Origin: Dyadobacter endophyticus
GTDB lineage: Bacteria; Bacteroidota; Bacteroidia; Cytophagales; Spirosomataceae
Reading direction: 5' to 3'
NCBI RefSeq assembly: GCF_014641595.1
Contig: NZ_BMIA01000005.1
Location: forward strand, 372,001-436,000
Length of the DNA: 64,000 nt
This document shows, one piece after another, positions 9,410 to 18,123 of this stretch (within the stretch, counting starts at the first letter, position 1; each line of letters starts with the position of its first letter). A model generated the notes under the pieces. That model saw only the letters and a program-made list of their open reading frames with translations, was not told the DNA's origin and did not search any database. A program made the position numbers and the translations under genes.

Positions 9410-9592
9410 TTAATCTTTTGCACCGTCCTCATCGTGTCCCTTTGATTTTGAGCGCCTTTGTTTTTTCAATGCCTCACTCAGCAAAAACTCGATCTGGCCG
9501 TTCAAACTGCGGAAATCCTGCTGTGCCCAGGTCTCGAGTTCCCGTAGCACATCAGGATTGATCCGCAAAACAAATGCTTTTTTCTCCGCCAT
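9410..9592 (-). CDS. Arc-like ribbon-helix-helix protein
   Basis: This 60-residue protein begins KKAFVLRINPDVLRELE, a beta strand followed by helices, and continues NGQIEFLLSEALKK, the ribbon-helix-helix pattern of Arc/MetJ proteins. The charged tail (RRSKSKGHDEDGAKD) is not part of the fold. It lies 1 nt after the stop of the SPFH-domain gene, so it is cotranscribed with it. A small RHH gene after an SPFH gene is a recurring pair in bacteria. It may act as a DNA-binding autoregulator or as a partner of the SPFH protein. Neither is shown by the sequence. Confidence 0.75.
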   Translation of the reverse strand: MAEKKAFVLRINPDVLRELETWAQQDFRSLNGQIEFLLSEALKKQRRSKSKGHDEDGAKD

Positions 9593-9593
9593 A

Positions 9594-10457
9594 TCATGGA
9601 TACAAAGTTCCGGCGTTCAGAATCGGTGTCGCCGCTTTCTCACCGCACAAAACTACCAGCAAATTACTCACCATCGCCGCCTTACGCTCCTCGTCGAGCT
9701 GGACAATACCCTTCTCCGAAAGCATGGCCAAAGCCATATCCACCATTCCAACTGCCCCATTCACGATCTGGCGCCGCGCCGCCACTACTGCCGACGCTTG
9801 CTGGCGTTGCAGCATCGCACCCGCAATCTCGGGCGCATATGCCAGGTGACTTATCCGCGATTCGAGGACATCGATCCCCGCACGACTCAAACGTTCGGTC
9901 AGCTCGGCTTCGAGCATTTCGTTGATCTTCCCGCTGCCATCGCGCAGCGTCACCTCCTGGGTGCTCGCCTCTTCGTCTTCCATCGAATCATAAGCATATA
10001 TCCCCGCCAAATGCCGCACGGCCGCTTCCGACTGGATTTCGACGTATTTCACATAGTCGTCCACTTCAAACGAGGATTTGGCCGTATCTCCCACGCGCCA
10101 CACGACCACCGCCGCGATTTCGATCGGGTTACCTAGCTTGTCATTCACTTTCAGCTTTTGGCCGTTCAGGTTGCGGGCACGGAGGCTGATCTTTTTTCTG
10201 CGGAACAGCGGGTTTACCCAGCGCAACCCATTTTGCTTCATAGTACCCATGTAGTCGCCAAAAAAAGTGGTTACCACTGCTTCGTTCGGGTTAATGACCG
10301 TGAGTCCGATGAGAATGATAAATCCGGTTACCGCAATGACGATCCCCGTAACCGGACTACCGGTGGTTATAAAATACACAAAGCCACCAAAAAGCAGCGC
10401 CAGGCCTATCACAAACAGCAGATAGCCAGAGATTGAGCGTAATTCCTTTTCGATCAT
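9594..10457 (-). CDS. SPFH (stomatin/prohibitin) domain membrane protein
   Basis: The 287-residue protein has two adjacent N-terminal membrane segments (about 12-32 and 36-54, rich in Gly, Ile and Val). It then has an SPFH domain beginning NPNEAVVTTFFGDYMGTMKQ, the typical start of the stomatin/prohibitin fold. The C-terminal part (RQQASAVVAARRQIV) is a helical segment as in SPFH assemblies. Such proteins form membrane microdomain-like rings. The role here is unknown. It is followed within 1 nt by the ribbon-helix-helix gene. Confidence 0.85.
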   Translation of the reverse strand: MIEKELRSISGYLLFVIGLALLFGGFVYFITTGSPVTGIVIAVTGFIILIGLTVINPNEAVVTTFFGDYMGTMKQNGLRWVNPLFRRKKISLRARNLNGQKLKVNDKLGNPIEIAAVVVWRVGDTAKSSFEVDDYVKYVEIQSEAAVRHLAGIYAYDSMEDEEASTQEVTLRDGSGKINEMLEAELTERLSRAGIDVLESRISHLAYAPEIAGAMLQRQQASAVVAARRQIVNGAVGMVDMALAMLSEKGIVQLDEERKAAMVSNLLVVLCGEKAATPILNAGTLYP

Positions 10458-10532
10458 AGCTGGTTTAAATTGATATTAAATTAATATCACAATATTATCA
10501 AACTCCCTATAATTTCCTAAGCTATTTGGTAC

Positions 10533-10567
10533 AAAAAATTCCCGGGGCCTGTGACCGGCTCCGGGAA
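10533..10567 (-). terminator. Intrinsic terminator after the TonB-domain gene
   Basis: An 11-bp stem (10539-10549 with 10557-10567, one G-U pair) is followed on the minus strand by TTTTTT. It lies 26 nt beyond the stop of the 10593-12065 gene. Confidence 0.8.
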
Positions 10568-10592
10568 GGGATGAATGGCTAAATATATGCTT

Positions 10593-12065
10593 CTACCTAT
10601 GGATGATCATCTGGTGACTGGTTTCTATCTGGAAATTGATCGGGACATTGTATTTAACCCTTACCTTTTGGCCCCTCAGCTCCCCCGGGTTCCACTTCCC
10701 GTTCATGAGCTTCACAACCCTCAATGCCTCCTCATCGAGGCCGTAGCCGACCCGGTTCTCCACTTTATACTCGCACATAGACCCGTCTTCGCATACCACA
10801 AATGAAAGCATCACACGCCCTGCAACACCACTCCTTGCCGCTGCGGAAGGATAGCGAATATTCATGCCCAGAAACTTATAGAATTCTTTGATCCCACCTT
10901 TGAATTCAGGTTGCACCTGCGGTTTGGTATATTCTGTTTTTTCGCCATTTACCCAGGAAATCCCGCTTTTAAATTGTCCGAGATCGTAAATCTCCTCGTA
11001 GTATTGGGTGCTATCGGCCAATTTTCCGCTCCACTTGCCTTCCTTGATCCCATTCACAACTTTTCCTTGCTCAAAAAGCCATTTCCCGTGTGGCGTTTCA
11101 CCAACCGCCCGCCAATATCCTTCGCCGTTTTTTACATACTGTGTGCCATCCGGCCCCCACGAATTCATCAGAAACGGTTCGTCCTTTACGCCCATTTTGT
11201 TGATAGGAAAATCTCTGTGAGCCCTTATTTGCCCGTTGGAGTCCCAGTAGACGTCCGTAACTAGCGAATCGGTCAGGAGTTGCTGATGCCTTACCATGCC
11301 GGTTAGGTCATAATCCTTGATAAGCGATGCTTTTCCATCCACACCATATTCTACGTAAGAAAGTATATGCCCGTCGGAATCGAATGTGACCTCGGTAGCA
11401 TGGCTGGCCTCATTGTAATCTCGGGCAGAAATGCGGTAAGCAGGTATTGAGTCCCTTTCCGGGTTTACAAAACGCGATTTGTAGCGGATTGGCGTTTTGG
11501 CAAATTTCGCCTCGCCGAGCCGCTTCCATTTTCTCCTCATGGCTTCTTCGTAAGCCACATCCCCGGATACAAATCCCCGTTCATCGACAGGCATTGTCCG
11601 GCGGTATTTGGCCCGTGCGGAATCGATTGGCGCGAAGTTCTCGTTGAAATAGTCCACAAATGCCCGCCTTGCCGTGTCGTAGGTCGGTTTGGCGTCCGCT
11701 TTGAATGTCACGGGGAAAAATACCGTCTGCCGCACTTTTTGCCCTCCCAGCGTTGCGGGTCGCCAGGCGCGATACATACGGAGCACATTCACAGCCGCCG
11801 CATTGCACAGCGTGTCGATCCCGCGCGTTACCTCGATGTCGCTCATACTCCCGTCTGGCTGTACAACACCTTTGAGATAAACCCGGCCATTCACGCCCTT
11901 CACAGATGAAGAAAAAGGTACCTGAAGGTTGGAATTGACAAACTGATTGAGTGCAGCAAGGCCCCCCGCCGGCTCGGCCTTGTTTTCTACCTCATGCGGC
12001 AAATAAACTTGCTGCGCGAACGCGGGCGTGCCTAAAAACAATAGAAACGTAAACAGTTTTTTCAT
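10593..12065 (-). CDS. Secreted protein with two TonB C-terminal-like domains
   Basis: The 490-residue protein has a signal peptide (about 1-18, AFAQ). A first TonB-C-like domain (about 35-125) contains GRVYLKGVVQPDGSMSDIEVTRG and an Arg-Trp-Pro motif. The middle (about 200-370) carries repeated short strands with YVEYGVDGK and VNGIKEGKWSG, like the MORN/YwqK repeats. A second TonB-C-like domain (about 385-480) contains GRVMLSFVVCEDGSM and GLDEEALRVVKLMNGKW. There is no N-terminal transmembrane anchor of a true TonB, so it is more likely a periplasmic protein that uses TonB-like folds than an energy transducer. No function is assigned. It is a single-gene unit. Confidence 0.75.
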   Translation of the reverse strand: MKKLFTFLLFLGTPAFAQQVYLPHEVENKAEPAGGLAALNQFVNSNLQVPFSSSVKGVNGRVYLKGVVQPDGSMSDIEVTRGIDTLCNAAAVNVLRMYRAWRPATLGGQKVRQTVFFPVTFKADAKPTYDTARRAFVDYFNENFAPIDSARAKYRRTMPVDERGFVSGDVAYEEAMRRKWKRLGEAKFAKTPIRYKSRFVNPERDSIPAYRISARDYNEASHATEVTFDSDGHILSYVEYGVDGKASLIKDYDLTGMVRHQQLLTDSLVTDVYWDSNGQIRAHRDFPINKMGVKDEPFLMNSWGPDGTQYVKNGEGYWRAVGETPHGKWLFEQGKVVNGIKEGKWSGKLADSTQYYEEIYDLGQFKSGISWVNGEKTEYTKPQVQPEFKGGIKEFYKFLGMNIRYPSAAARSGVAGRVMLSFVVCEDGSMCEYKVENRVGYGLDEEALRVVKLMNGKWNPGELRGQKVRVKYNVPINFQIETSHQMIIHR

Positions 12066-12238
12066 TAGGGTTGATGAGTTATACCAATAGTAAAAATGAT
12101 GTTTTTCTTTTAAAGAAACTCATAGTTACTCTGCAAATATTTCAAAATTGATTCGTAGAACTAGTTTTGAATATAAACTTAACCAACTGATAACCTGCCA
12201 GTAATATGCAGTTAATATAAAATGAGAAAATTTGTATC

Positions 12239-13105
12239 ATGGGAGATACAACTCACTTTCGCACGATCATCATTTCCGACATTCACCTCGGCGCCGGAGG
12301 CTCGAAGGCAGAAGAAGTCACCAATTTTCTGAAAAACTATTCTTGCAAAAAGCTTATCCTGAATGGTGATATTATCGATGCCTGGCAGCTGAAAAAATAT
12401 GGTGTCTGGAAACGGAAGCACACGCTTTTCTTCAAGCGCGTGCTGAAAATGATAGAAGACAACAAAACGAAAGTGATTTACATCCGCGGAAACCACGATG
12501 ATTTCCTCGACCAGATTATCCCCCTGCGCCTTGGCAAGCATTTCCAGATCCGGAAAGACTACATACTCACTTCCGGTACACAGCGGTTCTATGTTACCCA
12601 TGGCGATGTTTTCGACTCCATTACCACGCATTTGAAATGGCTGGCCTACCTGGGCGATATCGGTTATACGTTCCTCCTGTGGGTCAATAAATTTTACAAC
12701 AAATACCGCGCATGGCGCGGCCTCTCCTATTACTCTTTGTCGCAACGTGTGAAGCAATCGGTAAAAATGGCTGTGAACTACATGACCGACTTTGAAGAGA
12801 AACTAACCGAGCTCGCCCGCTCTCGCAGCTGCGACGGCGTGATCTGCGGGCATATTCACCATCCGGCGATCCGAGAAATCGACGGTATCAAGTACATGAA
12901 CTCCGGCGACTGGGTCGAAACCCTGAGCGCGCTGGTAGAGGATTTCGACGGTAACTGGAGCCTGCTCTATTACGACCAGCAAGAGATCGTCGAGAAGCCT
13001 GTAAAAAAAACGAGTACCAAAAAAGTCGTTGAAAACTTCCCCGGCATGGAAAAGCAGGTGGCGTTCACCGGTTTTCTAACGGGGCGGAATCAGCGCTATC
13101 TATAA
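12239..13105 (+). CDS. Metallophosphoesterase, LpxH-like (UDP-2,3-diacylglucosamine diphosphatase family)
   Basis: The 288-residue protein has the dimetal phosphoesterase motifs in order: Asp14 and His16 (DIHLG), Asp44 (NGDIIDAW), Asn85-His86-Asp87 (GNHDD), a central THGD and a late GHIHHP. NGDIIDAW is typical of the LpxH and LpxH-like group that hydrolyses UDP-2,3-diacylglucosamine in lipid A synthesis. Membership of that group is likely but the substrate is inferred. The next gene starts 2 nt after its stop and encodes a glycosyltransferase, which supports a role in envelope glycolipid metabolism. Confidence 0.85.
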   Translation: MGDTTHFRTIIISDIHLGAGGSKAEEVTNFLKNYSCKKLILNGDIIDAWQLKKYGVWKRKHTLFFKRVLKMIEDNKTKVIYIRGNHDDFLDQIIPLRLGKHFQIRKDYILTSGTQRFYVTHGDVFDSITTHLKWLAYLGDIGYTFLLWVNKFYNKYRAWRGLSYYSLSQRVKQSVKMAVNYMTDFEEKLTELARSRSCDGVICGHIHHPAIREIDGIKYMNSGDWVETLSALVEDFDGNWSLLYYDQQEIVEKPVKKTSTKKVVENFPGMEKQVAFTGFLTGRNQRYL

Positions 13106-13107
13106 TT

Positions 13108-14229
13108 ATGAGAATCCTTTTTCTGGTTCAGGGAGAGGGCCGGGGGCATTTGACGCAAGCCATTTCGCTCGGCCAGGTATTACGTAGTGCGGGACACAAG
13201 GTTGTGGGCGCGATGGTAGGGACGTCTCCGGGTCGGAATATCCCTTCATTCTTCCAGGAGCAGATCTTTGCGCCGGTACATCATTTCGCCGCGCCCAATA
13301 TCATTTACAAAGCCCAGGGCGGCGGCATGAATGTAGGCCGCACGATTGCCACACATCTGGCACATTTGCCCAAATACCTCAAAAGCCTTCACCGCATCCA
13401 CGAAACGGTTCGGCGGATCAACCCCGACCTGATCGTGAGCTTCTACGATACCTACGGCGGGCTCTATAACATGATCTACCGCTCCGGCATACCGATGGTC
13501 TGCATTGCGCATCAATACCTTTTGCTTCATCCGAAGTTTATATTTCCGGAACACAGCCGGGTCAACCAGTTCCTGATCAACCTCAACTCCAAGTCGACGT
13601 CGTGGCTTTCGGCGAACCGGCTTGCATTATCTTTCCGGGAAATGCCCTCGGCCCCCAATCTTAAAATCACGGTCGTACCTCCATTGCTCCGCAAGGAAGT
13701 TACACGCCTCATTCCGCAAAAGGGCTCATTTATACTCGTGTACATGACGCACCACAGCCTGAGCACGCAGGTCATCGACTGGCATCGGAAGCATAAGGAT
13801 GTGCAGTTGCACTGCTTTTGGGACAACCCGGATGCATCGGAGGAATTTGTTTTTGACAGTACACTTACTTTTCACCAAATCAACAGCGAAAAATACCTGC
13901 GAATGCTCGCAAATTGCCGCGCATTGGTTACCACGGCCGGTTTCGAATCTGTTTGCGAGGCCATGTATCTCGGGAAACCTGTGATGATGGTGCCTGTCCC
14001 TAACCACTTCGAGCAGGAATGCAATGCGATAGATGGGGTTATATCGGGCGCAGGAGTAATGTCCAGATCGTTCGATCTCTCAGTGATTTTTGATTACCTG
14101 CCGAAGCATATTGACCAGTCGGAGAAATTCAGGGACTGGTACCATCGCGGGCATCAAATGTTTGTACGGGAAATCGCGGAATTTGAAAAATCAATTGATA
14201 TCCGGCGGAAAATACAATCGGAGATCTGA
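13108..14229 (+). CDS. MurG/UDP-glycosyltransferase-like GT-B glycosyltransferase
   Basis: The 373-residue protein begins MRILFLVQGEGRGHLTQAISLGQVL, a GT-B N-terminal strand with a Gly-rich loop and His, as in MurG and UGT-like enzymes. The C-terminal half has VTTAGFESVCEAMYLGKPVMMVP, the nucleotide-sugar-binding segment of these enzymes. NHFEQECNA is close to the H-x-E-Q-x-x-N-A motif. The acceptor and donor are not deducible. It is cotranscribed with the LpxH-like gene, so a glycolipid or envelope polysaccharide acceptor is plausible. Confidence 0.85.
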   Translation: MRILFLVQGEGRGHLTQAISLGQVLRSAGHKVVGAMVGTSPGRNIPSFFQEQIFAPVHHFAAPNIIYKAQGGGMNVGRTIATHLAHLPKYLKSLHRIHETVRRINPDLIVSFYDTYGGLYNMIYRSGIPMVCIAHQYLLLHPKFIFPEHSRVNQFLINLNSKSTSWLSANRLALSFREMPSAPNLKITVVPPLLRKEVTRLIPQKGSFILVYMTHHSLSTQVIDWHRKHKDVQLHCFWDNPDASEEFVFDSTLTFHQINSEKYLRMLANCRALVTTAGFESVCEAMYLGKPVMMVPVPNHFEQECNAIDGVISGAGVMSRSFDLSVIFDYLPKHIDQSEKFRDWYHRGHQMFVREIAEFEKSIDIRRKIQSEI

Positions 14230-14247
14230 TACTTTCCGCCGGATACC

Positions 14248-14721
14248 TTACTTATCTTTCTTGAAAACAAGCTGTTCGGGGTTTTGATCGAATTTGAGGA
14301 TCAACTTATCGCCCGATACGTGATACTTCCCCTTACCGCCTGTTGAATCAGATGGAAGCCAGGCCTTCCGGCTCCATTCCGGCTCACCTACTTTGCTTCC
14401 GCCAAAGCTGGTTATTCTGAAGGTACAATTTGCCCCCAGCGTATAAGCCCCGCTAATCGTATTCACAAAAGTATGGCCCTCAATCGTTCCGCTCCTTTGA
14501 TCATCGGAAAAGCTGAAAACGACACTTTTGCCACTGATCTCCGGGTCTTTGTCCACTGCACCCGTCGCGGTATTCTGGAAGTAATCCAGGCGCCAGGCTC
14601 CTTTCAATGAAGCGATTTCCGAACATGGCGGAAATGCACAACAATCCTTGCCACCCCCGCATTCGAATGCAGTTAATGCAAGAAAACAGACGCAGAGAAA
14701 TAAAAACGCGATCCTTTTCAT
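14248..14721 (-). CDS. Hypothetical small lipoprotein-like protein
   Basis: The 157-residue protein has an N-terminal hydrophobic signal segment (about 1-18) followed by a Cys-rich start (ECGGGKDCCAFPPC). The residue before the first Cys is Glu, so the lipobox is atypical. The remainder (LKGAWRLDYFQ, then GTIEGHTFVNTISGAY and KYHVSGDKLILKF) resembles the eight-stranded lipocalin-like or META-type folds. No function is assigned. It starts 12 nt after the stop of the upstream beta-barrel gene and is the last gene of the three-gene LVIVD operon. Confidence 0.65.
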   Translation of the reverse strand: MKRIAFLFLCVCFLALTAFECGGGKDCCAFPPCSEIASLKGAWRLDYFQNTATGAVDKDPEISGKSVVFSFSDDQRSGTIEGHTFVNTISGAYTLGANCTFRITSFGGSKVGEPEWSRKAWLPSDSTGGKGKYHVSGDKLILKFDQNPEQLVFKKDK

Positions 14722-14733
14722 GGCTCATCTATT

Positions 14734-15312
14734 TTAAAAACTGATCCCTAACCGCAATGCCAGCCTGTTGTAAACCCGGTCTTCAAACCGCTCTTTTTGG
14801 TCCCACAAAGGCACTTTGGTAACGTGCGCCTCTTGTCTTTTGTAGGTTAATGCAATCGTAAATGCAGCGACTCCCGGTTTTCCTACCTTCATCCCTACGC
14901 CTGGGTTTACCATCAGTCCGCCTTTCGTATCGGCGCCGTCGGGATCGTCGTGAAACCACGCGAATGCATAACCGGCATCGACTGTTCCAAACAGTTGCAC
15001 GTTTTTACGACCGAGGAGATCATATCGAACACCGCCGGCGATCGGGTTCAGCAAGGCCGTCTTGTACCAATCCATCCCAAGCGTTACCCCAGCCGACAAC
15101 TTCCTGTTGATTTGGACTCCATTAAAGGTCTGAACCGTGAGGCTGGTTTTGCTATCGACCTGATCGCCATTTCCGGCATAAGGATTCTGGTATTTGACCC
15201 TCCCGAACAATCCACCGAACTCGGTGTGGTTGACAAATCTCACGCCCCTGGCCGTCTGCCCGTAAGACACCGAACTGACCAGCAATAGCAGAAAGTAGGC
15301 GATCTTTTTCAT
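14734..15312 (-). CDS. Probable outer membrane beta-barrel protein
   Basis: The product has 192 residues from the chosen start. ATG at 15312 is preferred to the in-frame ATG at 15330 because it begins directly at the signal peptide (MKKIAYFLLLLVSSVSYGQ) and lies 1 nt past the upstream stop. After the signal peptide are alternating amphipathic strands with Gly and aromatic girdles. The protein ends in Phe (LALRLGISF), as expected for insertion by BAM. Ligand is unknown. Confidence 0.7.
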   Translation of the reverse strand: MKKIAYFLLLLVSSVSYGQTARGVRFVNHTEFGGLFGRVKYQNPYAGNGDQVDSKTSLTVQTFNGVQINRKLSAGVTLGMDWYKTALLNPIAGGVRYDLLGRKNVQLFGTVDAGYAFAWFHDDPDGADTKGGLMVNPGVGMKVGKPGVAAFTIALTYKRQEAHVTKVPLWDQKERFEDRVYNRLALRLGISF

Positions 15313-15313
15313 A

Positions 15314-16603
15314 TCAAATCGCTTTTCCAACCGGAATTTTACTCAGCATTTTCAAATCTTTCGGATTCGACGAATCATATTGGTAAAATCCGTCTTCGCC
15401 GATGAGCATCAATGTTTTGCCTAGTGAAATCACATCATAGGCATGCATATCCTTGAAATGTGCCAGCTGGTTGCGGTCCACTGAAAACTTGTCGGTCACG
15501 TCGAAGACCTTCAAACCATGTTCGCCTTCGCAAAGGAAAAGCGTCGGGAAATCGATACTCAGGCCGTGTGGACTCTCCATTTGATAGCTTTTAATAAGCT
15601 GTGGAGCCGCCGGATTGCTTACATCGACGAGATCCAGCTGGTTCTGCCCGCCTCCGCATGCGGTACCTGTACGCAGCGTCACATACGCAATGTTTTCGTG
15701 CACTACCACGGGGTCGCAGGCGCGGCCGTGCTGGAAGTTCGAGAGCTGTTTCGGCTCTGCCGGGTTGGTATTGTCATAAATAAACATCCCGGTGGAAGAG
15801 CCTATAAAGAGTTTATTGTCGTAGGGAAAAATGGTTTCAATGCCCCAGCCCAGATTCACCGTGGCGAAGTCGGCCGGCTGTGCAGGTTTGTCGATCTTAA
15901 AAAGATGCAAGTCACTTTGGCTGACCGCGTAGAGGAAATTGCGGTCCAATGCAAAACGCGCCATCGAGCCTGCCTGACCACTGGTACCACCAGAGGATTG
16001 CGGCGAAGCCGACGATGAGCTATTGAAAGACACCCTATCGGCCAGCATCCAGATGCCGCCCCACCACGTCATGGGCGGAACGTTGTCTTCGCAATTAACG
16101 GTTACCGTTTCGGTGACCCATTCAACATTCTGATCGGTAATAGAGCCGACTGATTCGTTCAGCGACCAGCCGCCTCCGTCGAAAAGGCCTGTCTTGAATA
16201 CATTTTTAACCCTACCTACTTCTTTCGGGGCAGCGGGATCGGTAATATCGATTGAAACGAGGTCTGAAAAGCTATCGGCATAGAGAACATTATCGCGAAC
16301 GGCGATATCGCCATTCCCCGGAATATTAATGAATGTCACAAATTTGGGGTTGGCAGGGTTGCCGTTGTCAATAATATGAATCCCTTTTTTTATTTCATTG
16401 ACAAATAAATACTTGCCTTTCACATACATCTTTCCAGGCTGCTCTAAGGTACGCGGCGATTCGGCCTTTACCTGCGTCCGGAGCTCCATCAAAGAATGTG
16501 TCACGTTACTAAACCGACGCACTACGCGTGTCTCCTTGCATTGATCGTTGCATGACCAGCAAAGCCATGCCACGGCGCATAACAGTAAAAGTTTAGGTTT
16601 CAT
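15314..16603 (-). CDS. LVIVD-repeat lipoprotein
   Basis: The 429-residue protein has a lipobox (AWLCWSC, Cys18). It then has repeated strands of the LVIVD type: KGIHIIDNGNPANPKFVTFINI, SDLVSIDITDPAAPKEVGRV, TGMFIYDNTNPAEPKQL, NQLDLVDVSNPAAPQLIKS and HGLKVFDVTD. These form a beta-propeller-like fold, probably on the outer membrane or in the periplasm. The family is common in Bacteroidota and its function is not defined. It is the first gene of an operon with the next two (spacings 1 and 12 nt). Confidence 0.8.
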   Translation of the reverse strand: MKPKLLLLCAVAWLCWSCNDQCKETRVVRRFSNVTHSLMELRTQVKAESPRTLEQPGKMYVKGKYLFVNEIKKGIHIIDNGNPANPKFVTFINIPGNGDIAVRDNVLYADSFSDLVSIDITDPAAPKEVGRVKNVFKTGLFDGGGWSLNESVGSITDQNVEWVTETVTVNCEDNVPPMTWWGGIWMLADRVSFNSSSSASPQSSGGTSGQAGSMARFALDRNFLYAVSQSDLHLFKIDKPAQPADFATVNLGWGIETIFPYDNKLFIGSSTGMFIYDNTNPAEPKQLSNFQHGRACDPVVVHENIAYVTLRTGTACGGGQNQLDLVDVSNPAAPQLIKSYQMESPHGLSIDFPTLFLCEGEHGLKVFDVTDKFSVDRNQLAHFKDMHAYDVISLGKTLMLIGEDGFYQYDSSNPKDLKMLSKIPVGKAI

Positions 16604-16689
16604 ACGGTTAGATATTAGAGGCTTGTAAAAATTATATTATGACTTCGACAAATGCAGGACACTGTTTTTTTGTAATTAGTTGGAATACA

Positions 16690-16760
16690 AAACAAAATCG
16701 TCCGAAAGCAAGGCCTTCGGACGATAACGCACCCCGAAAATACCGGCGAACCGGTATTTT
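16690..16760 (-). terminator. Two tandem intrinsic terminators after the serpin gene
   Basis: On the minus strand the first hairpin has a perfect 10-bp stem (16737-16746 with 16751-16760) and a tetraloop ending in TTTT. The second has a 9-bp stem (16698-16706 with 16716-16724) and is followed by TTTTGTTTT. Confidence 0.8.
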
Positions 16761-16795
16761 TTATCTTTGATATTTTTAAATGCTTTTCAGCACTG

Positions 16796-18025
16796 TTATT
16801 TCGATTCCGGATTTTTGATCCTGCCTACGAAAAGAATGGTATTGGAAGTATTTTCACTGATCACCAATCCAAATGGGCGGTCACAAATGAACCTTGGTGA
16901 CTCGGGCCCGGCGGAAGTAAGGCCGACACCGATTGTCGTCACTGCTGCTGCCTCTGTTCCCTGCTCGTCGATACCCAGGTAGGCATCCTGCTTCACAAAA
17001 TCGACATAGAGTTCGGCTGCTTTATTGATCTTACCCAGTTGTGCGCTATCTTCAAATGCGCGTTTGATACCCATTCCCCGCAATGTCTCCTTCAATTGAG
17101 CTGAATAGTCGACTGTAAACTTGGGTAAACCTACTGTAATACCCCGCTCTGCCATCCCGCTATTCAGACCCGACCATCCTTCGCCGGTGATTCCTTTCAG
17201 CACTTCATCGACTGTACTTTGACCTTTCGGAATGAGCAAGGTCATATTGAATTGCCCATTGGCGTATGGAAGGCGAACAGCGTTGTAATTGCTTCCTGAG
17301 CCTACTTTGAAATCGGATTCGGCATACATCATTTTGACGTTCTTGCTTTGTCCGTTTTCCATCCTGAACGGTGCGTCCTGCGTTTTCTTGGGATCAAACC
17401 TGGTTTGCCAATCGCCTTTGAAATACAATGCATTCAAAAGGAACATTACGTGTTGTGGCTGAATCTTGTCAAGAACATTCTTGATCTTACCGTTGGTCTT
17501 GTCGCTTGCCCATTTGTTAATGCGATCTTTTGCGGCATCATCAAATGGCAAACCTGTTACCTCCGATTCAAACGAGTCTTTCAGAACAGATTGAAAATCA
17601 TTTTCAACGGAAAAGTCATTTCTATACCAAACCGAATTCGCTAATCCCAAACTCACTTTCGAATCGGCGACGGGCAAATCGTTGATCAATGTTTTATATG
17701 CCGCATTCAAATCAGCCAATGCGACGGCATCCATATTTAATGCTTTTTGAATTTCGCCGGCAGTTTCTTTTTCGGCTCCATTTAAAAGCATTCCCAAAGC
17801 CATGTGCAGGCTGAGCGGCGATACAAAGAAATTATCGTCCGCCGGTTGCGTTTTTTGTAACGCGTGAATAAAATCAAATGCGAAAGAAGTGGTCCCGTTC
17901 GAAACCAAGGCCGGTATTTCAACCGGATTCACCTCGTTATCCGGACCAACATTATCGTTTGTACAGCCAAACAGCATTACGGCTGCCAGCATCGGAACGG
18001 TGATCGACTTCTTTAAAATTTTCAT
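16796..18025 (-). CDS. Serpin-family lipoprotein (predicted inhibitory)
   Basis: The product has 409 residues from ATG at 18025, chosen over the in-frame ATG at 18061 because it begins directly at a signal peptide with lipobox (AAVMLFGC). The serpin fold is recognised from NFFVSPLSLHMALGMLLNGA, FLLNALYFKGDW and the C-terminal FICDRPFGLVISEN. The reactive-centre hinge reads EQGTEAAAVTT, with small residues from P15 to P9 as in inhibitory serpins, so it is likely to trap a protease. By counting, P1-P1' falls near Thr-Ser (VGLTS), which would favour an elastase-like or broad-specificity target. It is downstream of a sigma factor and a membrane protein (63 to 98 nt away), probably the same unit. 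Confidence 0.9.
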   Translation of the reverse strand: MKILKKSITVPMLAAVMLFGCTNDNVGPDNEVNPVEIPALVSNGTTSFAFDFIHALQKTQPADDNFFVSPLSLHMALGMLLNGAEKETAGEIQKALNMDAVALADLNAAYKTLINDLPVADSKVSLGLANSVWYRNDFSVENDFQSVLKDSFESEVTGLPFDDAAKDRINKWASDKTNGKIKNVLDKIQPQHVMFLLNALYFKGDWQTRFDPKKTQDAPFRMENGQSKNVKMMYAESDFKVGSGSNYNAVRLPYANGQFNMTLLIPKGQSTVDEVLKGITGEGWSGLNSGMAERGITVGLPKFTVDYSAQLKETLRGMGIKRAFEDSAQLGKINKAAELYVDFVKQDAYLGIDEQGTEAAAVTTIGVGLTSAGPESPRFICDRPFGLVISENTSNTILFVGRIKNPESK

Positions 18026-18123
18026 GGCTAACAGATGCAAGAATATCTTCTTTCTCCACAATCAACCCACAAATCAATAGATTCAAATCAACCGGCATTG
18101 GTTGGAAACTATTTAAAATTATC

